Below, piece by piece: positions 1 to 6,368 of a stretch of 11,595 nt of DNA. Position numbers and translations under genes: made by a program. Under the pieces are notes generated by a model. That model did no database searches. It was not told the origin of the DNA and worked only from the letters and a program-made list of their open reading frames with translations. Source of the DNA: an uncultured Bacillota bacterium (GTDB lineage Bacteria; Bacillota_I; Bacilli_A; RF39; UBA660); contig CAJLEF010000018.1 in the NCBI GenBank assembly GCA_905205665.1, positions 1 to 11,595 of the forward strand, read 5' to 3'. Within the stretch, counting starts at the first letter, position 1, and each line of letters begins with the position of its first letter.

Positions 1-550
1 TATTTACGGTTATCTTACTTTCAAAAGTAGCACTCATAACTTCATCAATCGCAGGAGTTTCACTGTCCATCCAAAGCTTTAATTCATATGTGGCTTCTTC
101 TTGTGGTTTTAAGGAACCACTGGTTAATTTAAAGGAATTAGTAGCATTAGAAATAGTTGTTTTTACTTCTTCATAAGTATTTAACACTTTAGGAGTGCTA
201 TTATTTAAAGATACCTTGATGTATTTACTTGGCATATGTTTAATATTACTACTGGCTAGAATATCTTCTAAATTTACTTCATAAGTAGCTATGGTGTTAC
301 ATGTATTTTTAATCGTAAAAGAATATCCTTTTTCTTTTAGTCCTTCTTCATCTTCAGTTGGCACAATATTATCTAAAATTAGACTATTTGTATTATCTGT
401 ATAAGTTAAAGAAAAACAGTTTGTTCCAGCTATATTTAAATCATTTTGAACTTTATTAAATTGCCAATAAGCATAAGAAAGACTAATAGATGTTACAAGG
501 ATTAATAAAATAATAAATATACCCAATTTCTTTTTATTCATCCCTATCAT
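1..550 (-). CDS. Exported surface protein with SipW/TasA-type signal anchor, 3' end cut by window edge
   Basis: I do not recognise a specific family, but the architecture is that of an exported protein. A lysine-rich N-terminus is followed by a hydrophobic segment (about residues 6-22 counted from the ATG at 541) ending in SLSYAYWQF. This resembles the signal/anchor region of TasA/camelysin-like proteins processed by SipW-type peptidases. The following part is Asn/Thr/Ser-rich, contains a lone Cys shortly after the signal and another in IKNTCNT, and reads like a beta-sandwich ectodomain. The reading frame is open to base 1, so the C-terminus lies outside the window. Two in-frame ATGs compete: 550 (preceded by AGAAG with 7 bases of spacing) and 541 (MNKKKLG). 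I prefer 550, but 541 is possible. A good promoter lies directly upstream, and the divergent XRE gene suggests repression. The surface role is inferred. Confidence 0.7.
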   Translation of the reverse strand, partial: MIGMNKKKLGIFIILLILVTSISLSYAYWQFNKVQNDLNIAGTNCFSLTYTDNTNSLILDNIVPTEDEEGLKEKGYSFTIKNTCNTIATYEVNLEDILASSNIKHMPSKYIKVSLNNSTPKVLNTYEEVKTTISNATNSFKLTSGSLKPQEEATYELKLWMDSETPAIDEVMSATFESKITVN

Positions 551-565
551 CTACTTTCTTCTACA

Positions 566-594
566 ATTTTACAACACATGTGTTCACTAGTCAA
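566..594 (-). promoter_or_regulatory. Promoter of the exported-protein gene, with palindromic operator in the spacer
   Basis: On the minus strand a -35 box TTGACT (594-589) and a -10 box TAAAAT (571-566) are separated by exactly 17 bases. Both are close to the sigma-A consensus, and the -10 lies 15 bases before the ATG at 550. The spacer contains the perfect palindrome AACACATGTGTT (573-584). A second, imperfect palindrome (582-595, centred on ACTAGT) overlaps the -35 box. Because the divergent gene encodes an XRE-type DNA-binding protein, these are natural operator candidates. The promoter is directly visible; the regulator-operator pairing is inference. Confidence 0.65.
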
Positions 595-637
595 CTTTTC
601 TGTTGTTAATCATAGTATAAACGTATCAGGAGGTTTT

Positions 638-877
638 ATGTATTATACCCAAAGATTACAATGGATTAGAGACTGTCGAAATATAAGTCAAAAAGAAATA
701 GCTGAAGCCATTGGTTTAAAGCAACAGCAATATGCTCGTTATGAAAAAGGTGTAAATATGATGCCGGTAAGTTATCTAATAAAAATATGCAAATATTTAG
801 ATGTTTCCGCAGACTATATCCTAGGATTAACAGACGAAGAAAAAAGTTATTCTACTACCACATCCGTAATAAAATAA
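638..877 (+). CDS. XRE-family helix-turn-helix transcriptional regulator, 79 aa
   Basis: This is a compact Cro/C1-type regulator that is almost entirely one HTH_3 domain (residues about 4-64). The helix-turn-helix core reads SQKEIAEAIGLKQQQYARYEKG, with the family-typical Gln/Glu-rich recognition region, the YEKG turn, and the closing helices P..YLIKICKYLDVSADYILG. There is no sensor or oligomerisation domain beyond a short Ser/Thr-rich tail. The frame extends upstream to an ATG at 578, but that codon lies inside the operator palindrome. The ATG at 638 has a strong AGGAGG ribosome binding site (628-633, spacer of 4) and starts just before the domain, so it is preferred. A TATAAA at 616-621 could be its -10 box, but the matching -35 is poor. 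It probably represses the divergent exported-protein gene and perhaps itself (inferred from context). Its 3' end overlaps the convergent GDPD gene by 31 bases. Confidence 0.88.
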   Translation: MYYTQRLQWIRDCRNISQKEIAEAIGLKQQQYARYEKGVNMMPVSYLIKICKYLDVSADYILGLTDEEKSYSTTTSVIK

Positions 878-884
878 CTTTTTT
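840..884. terminator. Bidirectional terminator between the convergent XRE and GDPD genes
   Basis: The arms AAAAAAGTTATT (840-851) and AATAACTTTTTT (873-884) are exact 12-base inverted repeats around a 21-base loop. The A and T runs give a U-tract on either strand. The stop codon of each convergent gene lies inside a stem arm (TTA 847-849 for GDPD on the minus strand, TAA 875-877 for the regulator). The stem is AT-rich and the loop long, so termination strength is uncertain. Confidence 0.45.
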
Positions 885-1458
885 TATATTCTTTCGTTAA
901 TTTTTCTAAATTGTGAATACCATAAATAAAAACTTCTTTATTTTGGCAAGTAAAATAACTTTCTAAATTAGAAGTCATGATACTCTCTAGTAGACATATA
1001 AAATCATAATTTTGATAATCATTTTCACTATTTAATACATAATTTAAAACTCCAACTTTTATTTTTAAATTTTTTAGAGAAAGATTATTTATAATCTTAT
1101 TGTAAAAACTCATAACATAAATATTTTGATAATCATATTTTTGAAGAATTATACTTAACCGATTAATATCACAATTTATCTCTTTTATTTCTAGTATCAT
1201 AATTTTATTTGTTTTCAATTTTAAAACATTTTCTAAAGTTGGCAGATTATCTTTTTTAAATTCTTTATAATTGGTTAAAGAAATAATTTTGCCTTTATAA
1301 ATCGGATTATGACATATTACAAAAATATGATCTTTAGTAGTTCGTACATCACATTCGAAACCACTATAAAAAGTATTGTTAATACTTTTTTCAAAAGCTT
1401 CTAAAGTATTTTCGGAAGCTTCTTTTTTTAAACCACGATGGGCAATTAAATGATTCAT
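847..1458 (-). CDS. Glycerophosphodiester phosphodiesterase-family protein, 203 aa
   Basis: This is a GDPD-family enzyme (PI-PLC-like TIM barrel), a family that hydrolyses glycerophosphodiesters to glycerol 3-phosphate and an alcohol. The signature residues are present: H7-R8-G9 with the ENTLEAF segment at 16-22, E35 and D37 in FECDVR (metal ligands), H50 (the second catalytic His) in CHN, and E90/K92 in ILEIK. No signal peptide or membrane segment is visible, so it should be cytoplasmic. At 203 residues it is shorter than typical members (about 240-250), and the C-terminal half is Asn/Lys/Tyr-rich and diverged. The exact substrate is therefore unknown. It follows the membrane-anchored gene by 25 bases with no clear Shine-Dalgarno before the ATG at 1458, so translation may depend on coupling. 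It is probably the last gene of the lepA-hemW transcript, ending at the convergent terminator. Confidence 0.85.
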   Translation of the reverse strand: MNHLIAHRGLKKEASENTLEAFEKSINNTFYSGFECDVRTTKDHIFVICHNPIYKGKIISLTNYKEFKKDNLPTLENVLKLKTNKIMILEIKEINCDINRLSIILQKYDYQNIYVMSFYNKIINNLSLKNLKIKVGVLNYVLNSENDYQNYDFICLLESIMTSNLESYFTCQNKEVFIYGIHNLEKLTKEYKKSYFITDVVVE

Positions 1459-1483
1459 AGTAAATCATATGAAAAAAGTGATT

Positions 1484-1909
1484 TTATAAAACAACAAATT
1501 TAAATAAGATCACAATAATAAAAAAGCATGCGAGAGAAACATATAGTTTTAAATGAGGAATTTCTTTTGGATTTTTATCTTCTTCATATGTTTCTTTAAA
1601 AACAGGAGTAGCCTCTTCTTTTTTATTTATATAAAAAACGTAATTTTCTTCACTGTGGTCCGAATTTAAAACATGTAAAATACTTTTATTATCTTCTTTT
1701 AAAATATCCACAGTTGCCTCTTTATCTTTTAAATCATAGGAAAGTTGTAAGTCCTCTTCATTATCATTTAAAGTAACCGAGTATAAATTATTATCTTTGT
1801 TAAAAGGAATAGAAAGCGTTCCGTTTAAAACTTCTAAATCTGTGATACTTTCTGCCAATACTACAGTTGGTAAGAAAAAGCAAAATAAAAAGAATAAGAT
1901 TTTTTTCAT
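1484..1909 (-). CDS. Secreted, membrane-anchored protein with cadherin-like beta-sandwich domain, 141 aa
   Basis: The protein has three visible parts. First is a cleavable signal peptide (residues 1-19, MKK followed by a Phe/Leu-rich core and a VLA/E cleavage site). Next comes one small domain (about 20-95) beginning ITDLEVLNGTLSIPFNKDNN and continuing LYSVTLNDNEEDLQLSY. That pattern matches the bacterial cadherin-like beta-sandwich repeat often found in Firmicute surface proteins. Last is a charged linker and a C-terminal hydrophobic helix (about 120-141). It should sit outside the cell, tethered by its C-terminus. A GTG at 1918 is in frame, but the ATG at 1909 has AGGTGA at a 5-base spacing, so the shorter form is chosen. 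It starts 48 bases after hemW with no convincing terminator between them. Its biological role is unknown, and the fold assignment is by pattern only. Confidence 0.75.
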   Translation of the reverse strand: MKKILFFLFCFFLPTVVLAESITDLEVLNGTLSIPFNKDNNLYSVTLNDNEEDLQLSYDLKDKEATVDILKEDNKSILHVLNSDHSEENYVFYINKKEEATPVFKETYEEDKNPKEIPHLKLYVSLACFFIIVILFKFVVL

Positions 1910-1957
1910 TAAGGTCACCTACTTTTAAGGTTTCCTTTTTTTCTTATTCTATACCTT

Positions 1958-3043
1958 TTAAATCATTTTTAATAAAATTTCATTCATAATATAAAATTTA
2001 TCTTTAGGTATGAAGATGTATCCATCCTCTTCTTTTAAGTCTTTATTTTTCAAAAGAGATTTAATAGGATAACAATCTTCCATATTTTTACCAAATTTTC
2101 GTTTAAATTTTTCAAGAGATACGCCTGCACATTTTCGAAGCCCTAACATAAGTTCATTATCCATGACATCTTTTAAAGATAGTATTTCTTGCTCGCCACG
2201 GTAAAAACCATCAAGATAATTTTTTAAACTTTTAGTATTCGTATAACGAATATCATCAATGTAACCACTGGCTCCTAAGCCAAAACCGTAATATTCTTCG
2301 TTATTCCAATAAGTTAAATTATGCTTTGACACATAACCTTCTTTAGCAAAATTAGATACTTCATAATGATGGTAGCCTTTCTTTTCAAGTGTTTTAATAA
2401 TCGTTTTATACATTAAGGCATCCATATCTTCACTGATAGGTTTTATTCTTTTTTGGTAAAGCATCGTATGAGGTTCAATCATTAAACTATAAGTACTAAT
2501 ATGATCAGGTTCTAATTTTAAAAACATGGTAAGATCTTTTTTTAAAACAGAAAGATCTTCTGTTGGTAAAGCATACATTAAATCAATATTCACATTATTA
2601 AATCCTAGTTTACGAATTAAAGCCATTTTTTCTTCAGCTTCTTCTAAGGTGTGTTTTCGATTTAAAAAATAAAGATTGTCTTCATTAAAAGATTGAATTC
2701 CAATGCTTAAACGATTAACACCATTTAACTTTAAAAGATAAAGTATTTCTTCTGTAATATCATCCAAATTGCATTCAAAAGTAAATTCAATTTGAGAACT
2801 TAAATGAAAGTTATGACAAATTTCTAATAATTTTTTTATTTGACTTAAAGATAAACAAGAAGGAGTTCCGCCACCTATATAAATCGTTTTAATTTCATCA
2901 TCTAAATAACGATCTAAAATTTCTTCATTTAATTTATTTAAATAAAGATCAGCCCAATCTTTCTTATAAAGTAACTTACAAAAATCACAATAAGAACAAA
3001 TATTTCTACAAAAAGGAATATGAATATAAACACTTTTACTCAT
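1958..3043 (-). CDS. hemW: Radical SAM haem chaperone HemW (HemN-like), 361 aa
   Basis: HemW is a radical-SAM family protein that binds haem and delivers it to respiratory enzymes. It is often misannotated as oxygen-independent coproporphyrinogen III oxidase. The 4Fe-4S motif CxxxCxxC is intact at C12, C16 and C19, with the HemW-type CDF following. SAM-binding GGGTPS is at 57-62, and the LSIGIQSFN strand plus the HemN C-terminal domain follow. The protein lacks the N-terminal extension and the CxxxCxxCxC arrangement of true HemN, which supports HemW. Length is close to the usual 375-380. The start ATG overlaps the end of the preceding multi-HTH gene by 8 bases (ATGAGTAA) with GGGAAAG just upstream, indicating translational coupling. 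In B. subtilis hemW directly follows lepA and precedes hrcA; here three unknown genes intervene and no hrcA follows within the window. Confidence 0.9.
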   Translation of the reverse strand: MSKSVYIHIPFCRNICSYCDFCKLLYKKDWADLYLNKLNEEILDRYLDDEIKTIYIGGGTPSCLSLSQIKKLLEICHNFHLSSQIEFTFECNLDDITEEILYLLKLNGVNRLSIGIQSFNEDNLYFLNRKHTLEEAEEKMALIRKLGFNNVNIDLMYALPTEDLSVLKKDLTMFLKLEPDHISTYSLMIEPHTMLYQKRIKPISEDMDALMYKTIIKTLEKKGYHHYEVSNFAKEGYVSKHNLTYWNNEEYYGFGLGASGYIDDIRYTNTKSLKNYLDGFYRGEQEILSLKDVMDNELMLGLRKCAGVSLEKFKRKFGKNMEDCYPIKSLLKNKDLKEEDGYIFIPKDKFYIMNEILLKMI

Positions 3044-4316
3044 ATTTCTTTCCCTTATGTTCCCGTTTTAACTTTCTAATAAAAAATTCATCCCGGTAAG
3101 TATTACAACTAGCCAATTCTTCTTTTAAATATTCAGGACAACGTTTAGTAATAACATCTCGACAAACCGGTATATTTCTAAATGTTAAACAGTACTTAAT
3201 TTTATATTTAACCACATTAGAAATTTCTTCTTCTGTCCAGGAAACACCAGCTTTTAAGTGCTTTTTTATTGTTTCCTTATAATCACGATCAGTTAAACGA
3301 TTCATTATTTTTTGACATTTTTCATCGTTTGTATTACCACTCATTTGACAATAGGCAATATGATTAATATCGTCGATGTATTGTCTTCTTAAGGCGTCAT
3401 CTTCAAGAAGTACTTGAAGCTCTGGAACAGTTAAATGAGCTTTATCTCTTAAATAATCAACAAGAGCTTTTTCAATTTCAAAAAGATATTTTAAACCCAT
3501 TTGATATTTATTGGAAGCTTTACTCAGCATAAATTTTTTTAATCCTTCTCGATCTTGATATTTTAAAATTTCACATAAATTATAAAGAGATAAACGATAA
3601 GTAAGAGCTACCTGACACCAGTAATCTAGTCGTCTATAAAGTTTAGAATAATCCTCTTTTGGCTCCTTATTGTCAAATAATTTATCATTAGTTATTCTTT
3701 GACTTGTTTTTTTACTTTCATAATAGGAAACTAACCTTTGTTGTTCTTCTAAAGTAAAATAGTTATTTAAAATTTGTAAATCATCTTTTTTTCTTAAAAT
3801 TTTAGAAAGATCAGGTTTAGCCAAACCACATTTTTTGGCTAATTTTTCTACCGTATCTAAACATCCTTCTTGTAAAGTTTTTTTCAAGATTATCACTATT
3901 TTTTGAAATTTTCTAAATCCTATTATTTCCTCTCTGTTAGCTATGGCACTTAAATCATAGTTATTTTCCTCTAGTCTCATTAATTTTTTATATAATTCTT
4001 GTTTATGTTCAATTGATTTATTTTGTCTAAATATTTTTATTTTTTTAGCTATTTTTTCATCGTATAAACTACTTTTTGAATTAATAAAACATCCTAAATA
4101 TCTAGAAACGCATGTATTAGAAATTCCTAAAACTTCACTGATTTCCGCTTCAGAAAAACCATCCAAAGTAAGAGATATTATCTTTTGAGAAATAGGAATT
4201 AGTTTAGAAAAAAAATCTTCTATTTCTTGTTTAGAACAATCAAGTACTTCTGCTTTGATTTGTTCTTTAGTAAATCCCTTTTTTATTAAATTAATAATAT
4301 TATTTTCTCTTGTCAT
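3036..4316 (-). CDS. Multi-helix-turn-helix protein, paralogue C of a tandem trio, 426 aa
   Basis: I do not recognise this family. The N-terminus carries two consecutive HTH-like units (about residues 6-38 and 45-76). Both follow the pattern I..L...G.S...I...LGIS...V..YL seen in sigma-region-4 and resolvase-type HTHs. A third unit lies at about 135-175 (FRKFQKI to LSKIL), followed by a YFTLEEQ segment (186-192), a W-x-Q...YRL module (233-242) and a YKIKY motif (371-375). The tail is strongly basic (RKLKREHKGKK). The third unit, the YFTLEEQ-like segment and YKIKY are shared with both upstream neighbours. No catalytic motif, signal or membrane segment is visible, so it is probably cytoplasmic and nucleic-acid binding. 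The ATG has its best Shine-Dalgarno (GAGGAG) about 15 bases upstream, which is unusually far. The gene starts 23 bases after paralogue B and overlaps hemW. Confidence 0.75.
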   Translation of the reverse strand: MTRENNIINLIKKGFTKEQIKAEVLDCSKQEIEDFFSKLIPISQKIISLTLDGFSEAEISEVLGISNTCVSRYLGCFINSKSSLYDEKIAKKIKIFRQNKSIEHKQELYKKLMRLEENNYDLSAIANREEIIGFRKFQKIVIILKKTLQEGCLDTVEKLAKKCGLAKPDLSKILRKKDDLQILNNYFTLEEQQRLVSYYESKKTSQRITNDKLFDNKEPKEDYSKLYRRLDYWCQVALTYRLSLYNLCEILKYQDREGLKKFMLSKASNKYQMGLKYLFEIEKALVDYLRDKAHLTVPELQVLLEDDALRRQYIDDINHIAYCQMSGNTNDEKCQKIMNRLTDRDYKETIKKHLKAGVSWTEEEISNVVKYKIKYCLTFRNIPVCRDVITKRCPEYLKEELASCNTYRDEFFIRKLKREHKGKKYE

Positions 4317-4339
4317 AACAACTTCGTAAAACTCCTCTT

Positions 4340-5242
4340 CTATTTATTTCTACAATTTTTTAACCCCAATTGTTCTTGTTCTTCTAAGGATAAATCCTTC
4401 CATAAATTTAAATCTTCTTGTAAAGATAATAAATCGTATTTTAATTTATATCTTATTATTTTTTTCTTATCTTCCACCGTCAAAGTTGATGGATCTTTTT
4501 GACATATCATAGCGTACTCTATATTAATCATTCGAAGACGTTCACGATATTTTTGGGTTTCTCTTCCATCTAAAAGAGCTTTTTTTCTATTAATCTCCAA
4601 AAGTTTTTTTAACTCTTTTTCATTTAAGATTTGTAAAGCTAATTTTCTTTTATCGCGTAAGTTTATGTATGACCCTACTGTAGGAGAAGATAACTTATAT
4701 TTGGTGGCTAAATCTTGTAAAAGATATTCTCCATCATGTTCAATATAATCATAAAGAACTTGACAAGCCTTTTCATATTTACGAAAGGCCCTAAAATACA
4801 TACTACTACAAATGGTATATAATTCAACTGGAAATTGTTTTAAAAAAGCGAGTTCCTTTATCGTGTACAATGGTTCTTCTTTAAAATATTTTCTTTTTGT
4901 TTCCATACTTTTTTCATAAGCGGCTGTATCTTGAAGACTATTTTTAATACCAAATTTCTTTAAATACATATCTATTACATTTTTATCTGTTTTTAATAAA
5001 TAAGCCATCATATGTGGCATAAAACCTTTATAAATAAGCTCTTTTAATTCTGGGATAGAAACATCTTTAGGACGTTCTTCCGCCATATTTTTAAATTTTT
5101 CTATGATTTTTGCAGCACTATAATCTTTAGATAAATCAATAATATAATTTATAAAAGCTGGTGTCAAATAAAGGGTAGAACTTATTTTTTCTATCGATTC
5201 TCCTTTTTGATATAAAGAGATAATTTCATTAATTAGTTCCAT
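4340..5242 (-). CDS. Multi-helix-turn-helix protein, paralogue B of a tandem trio, 300 aa
   Basis: Function is unknown. It is the shortest member of the trio. HTH-like units appear at about residues 3-36 (IISLYQKGESIEKISSTLYL) and 64-96 (LKELIYKGF to YLKKFG). The shared core is at 153-193 (FRKYEKA, then LATKYKLSSPTVGSYI) and aligns position by position with paralogues A and C. A LNEKELKKLLE segment (206-216) corresponds to their FLTVEE/YFTLEEQ, and RYKLKY (264-269) is the common C-terminal motif. It lacks the W-containing YRL module between these last two, which explains its smaller size. No enzyme motif or export signal is seen. Translation starts inside the end of paralogue A (14-base overlap) behind AAAGGA at good spacing. 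It ends in TAG, unlike its neighbours' TAA. A DNA- or RNA-binding role is inferred from the HTH pattern only. Confidence 0.72.
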   Translation of the reverse strand: MELINEIISLYQKGESIEKISSTLYLTPAFINYIIDLSKDYSAAKIIEKFKNMAEERPKDVSIPELKELIYKGFMPHMMAYLLKTDKNVIDMYLKKFGIKNSLQDTAAYEKSMETKRKYFKEEPLYTIKELAFLKQFPVELYTICSSMYFRAFRKYEKACQVLYDYIEHDGEYLLQDLATKYKLSSPTVGSYINLRDKRKLALQILNEKELKKLLEINRKKALLDGRETQKYRERLRMINIEYAMICQKDPSTLTVEDKKKIIRYKLKYDLLSLQEDLNLWKDLSLEEQEQLGLKNCRNK

Positions 5243-6344
5243 TTTTATTTTCCTTTTTCTTTGTCCGTTTTCTTTTTAAATCACTCATATATTCCACTTT
5301 CGCGCCATAATAAGTTTTAATCTCTTGCCCATTCATTTGCCAATTTTTCAAAGATTTCATTAAATAATTATCACCGAATTTCTTAATAAGTTTTAAATCT
5401 GCATCATTTGCTAAATCAAAAGAAACATATTTTAATTTATACCTAAATACTATTTGCTCCTCTAAAAGAGATAATGGCGTTGATTTTTTCATAAGATGAA
5501 GAGCATACGCATCTTTAAGTAAAAAACTTTGTAATAAAACATTTTTACTTTTGCTTTCTAAAACTCTCTTAGCACTAGTTAAATCATTTTCTTTTATCCT
5601 AGCACTTTTAAATTGACAAGAAAATAAAAAGTAAATAGGATCCGAATAAAAACCACCCTTAAAAACATCAATATCATTTAGAAGTTTACTACCATACTTA
5701 AAATTTAATAATGTCTTAAGACTTTCTAAATCTAAACGATATTCTAAAATTAGTTGAATCCAAAATTCTATATTTTCTTGAAAATTTTTAAATATTCTAA
5801 TTTCTTCATCTGTTATAGTAATAAATAATTTTGAACATCCTCCTAAATTATTACGACGATCTTTCTTTTTTTGAATAACGCTTTCTTGTATTATTTTTAT
5901 TTCTTCAACAGTTAAAAACATATCTGCTGATAAAAAGCTATGGTTACCATCTAAAACTTTTCGAACCACTGGAAAAGTAAGTTCATATTTTTTGCATAAA
6001 AATGCAAATGATACAGTTTCTTTGTTAAGAACGTATTCTTTTAAAATCATTTTAACTTTTTTATAAGTTTGATAACGTGTTTGTAGAAAATATGGAAGAT
6101 GTCTGAAATAAGCTTCTTCATTTTTTTCTACTTCCTCAAAAACAGCTTTATAATTGATTTCATCATTTTTCTTATAGTAAAATTTTTGATAAAGAGAATC
6201 TTTTTGTTTTTCTTTAAGTACCAACGACTTTACCGCCTTTTCTTCAAGACCCAAACTACGAGCAATTTGTTTACAAGATTTTCCCTCTAAATATAACTGA
6301 TAAATTTTAGAATTTTGATTTAGTTTCTCTTTGTTATTCATCAT
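5229..6344 (-). CDS. Multi-helix-turn-helix protein, paralogue A of a tandem trio, 371 aa
   Basis: Function is unknown. There is a single N-terminal HTH-like unit (residues 13-45, IYQLYLEGKSCKQIARSLGL then KAVKSLV), which is the clearest HTH in the trio. The shared core is at 90-131 (YQTYKKVKMILKEY to LTFPVVRKVL). A FLTVEE segment (143-148), a W195-centred module ending in EYRL (192-204), and RYKLKY (301-306) follow, with a lysine/arginine-rich tail (RKRTKKK). Compared with paralogue C it lacks the second N-terminal HTH. The start at 6344 (a second ATG follows at once) has a strong AAGGGGGAG site and lies 24 bases after the lepA stop, with no terminator between, so it should be co-transcribed with lepA. 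Its end overlaps paralogue B by 14 bases. I infer a cytoplasmic DNA-binding-like protein; no known family name is claimed. Confidence 0.75.
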   Translation of the reverse strand: MMNNKEKLNQNSKIYQLYLEGKSCKQIARSLGLEEKAVKSLVLKEKQKDSLYQKFYYKKNDEINYKAVFEEVEKNEEAYFRHLPYFLQTRYQTYKKVKMILKEYVLNKETVSFAFLCKKYELTFPVVRKVLDGNHSFLSADMFLTVEEIKIIQESVIQKKKDRRNNLGGCSKLFITITDEEIRIFKNFQENIEFWIQLILEYRLDLESLKTLLNFKYGSKLLNDIDVFKGGFYSDPIYFLFSCQFKSARIKENDLTSAKRVLESKSKNVLLQSFLLKDAYALHLMKKSTPLSLLEEQIVFRYKLKYVSFDLANDADLKLIKKFGDNYLMKSLKNWQMNGQEIKTYYGAKVEYMSDLKRKRTKKKENKNGTN

Positions 6345-6368
6345 TTTCTCCCCCTTAAAAATAACATT

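Noticed and set aside
578..637. N-terminal extension of the XRE regulator from the ATG at 578
   Set aside because: That ATG lies inside the operator palindrome, has no ribosome site, and adds 20 residues unlike the family. The ATG at 638 has a strong AGGAGG.
1910..1957. Possible terminator or promoter between hemW and the cadherin-like gene (AAGG-AAA-CCTT, TAGAAT)
   Set aside because: The stem is only 4 bp with no T run, and the -10-like box lacks a usable -35. Co-transcription is the simpler reading.
2238..2252. Inverted repeat ATTCGT-ATA-ACGAAT
   Set aside because: It lies inside hemW, encodes conserved-frame residues, and has no T run, so it is a chance hairpin in AT-rich coding sequence.
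1958..3043. Annotation as oxygen-independent coproporphyrinogen III oxidase (HemN)
   Set aside because: The cysteine pattern and lack of the N-terminal extension match HemW rather than true HemN.
4674..4684. Inverted repeat CCTAC-T-GTAGG
   Set aside because: It is short, inside the 300-aa gene, with a one-base loop and no regulatory context.
6099..6290. Plus-strand open frame of 63 codons, Phe/Ile-rich
   Set aside because: It is antisense to the 371-aa multi-HTH gene. Its composition reflects Lys/Glu/Asn codons on the other strand, and no ribosome site is evident.
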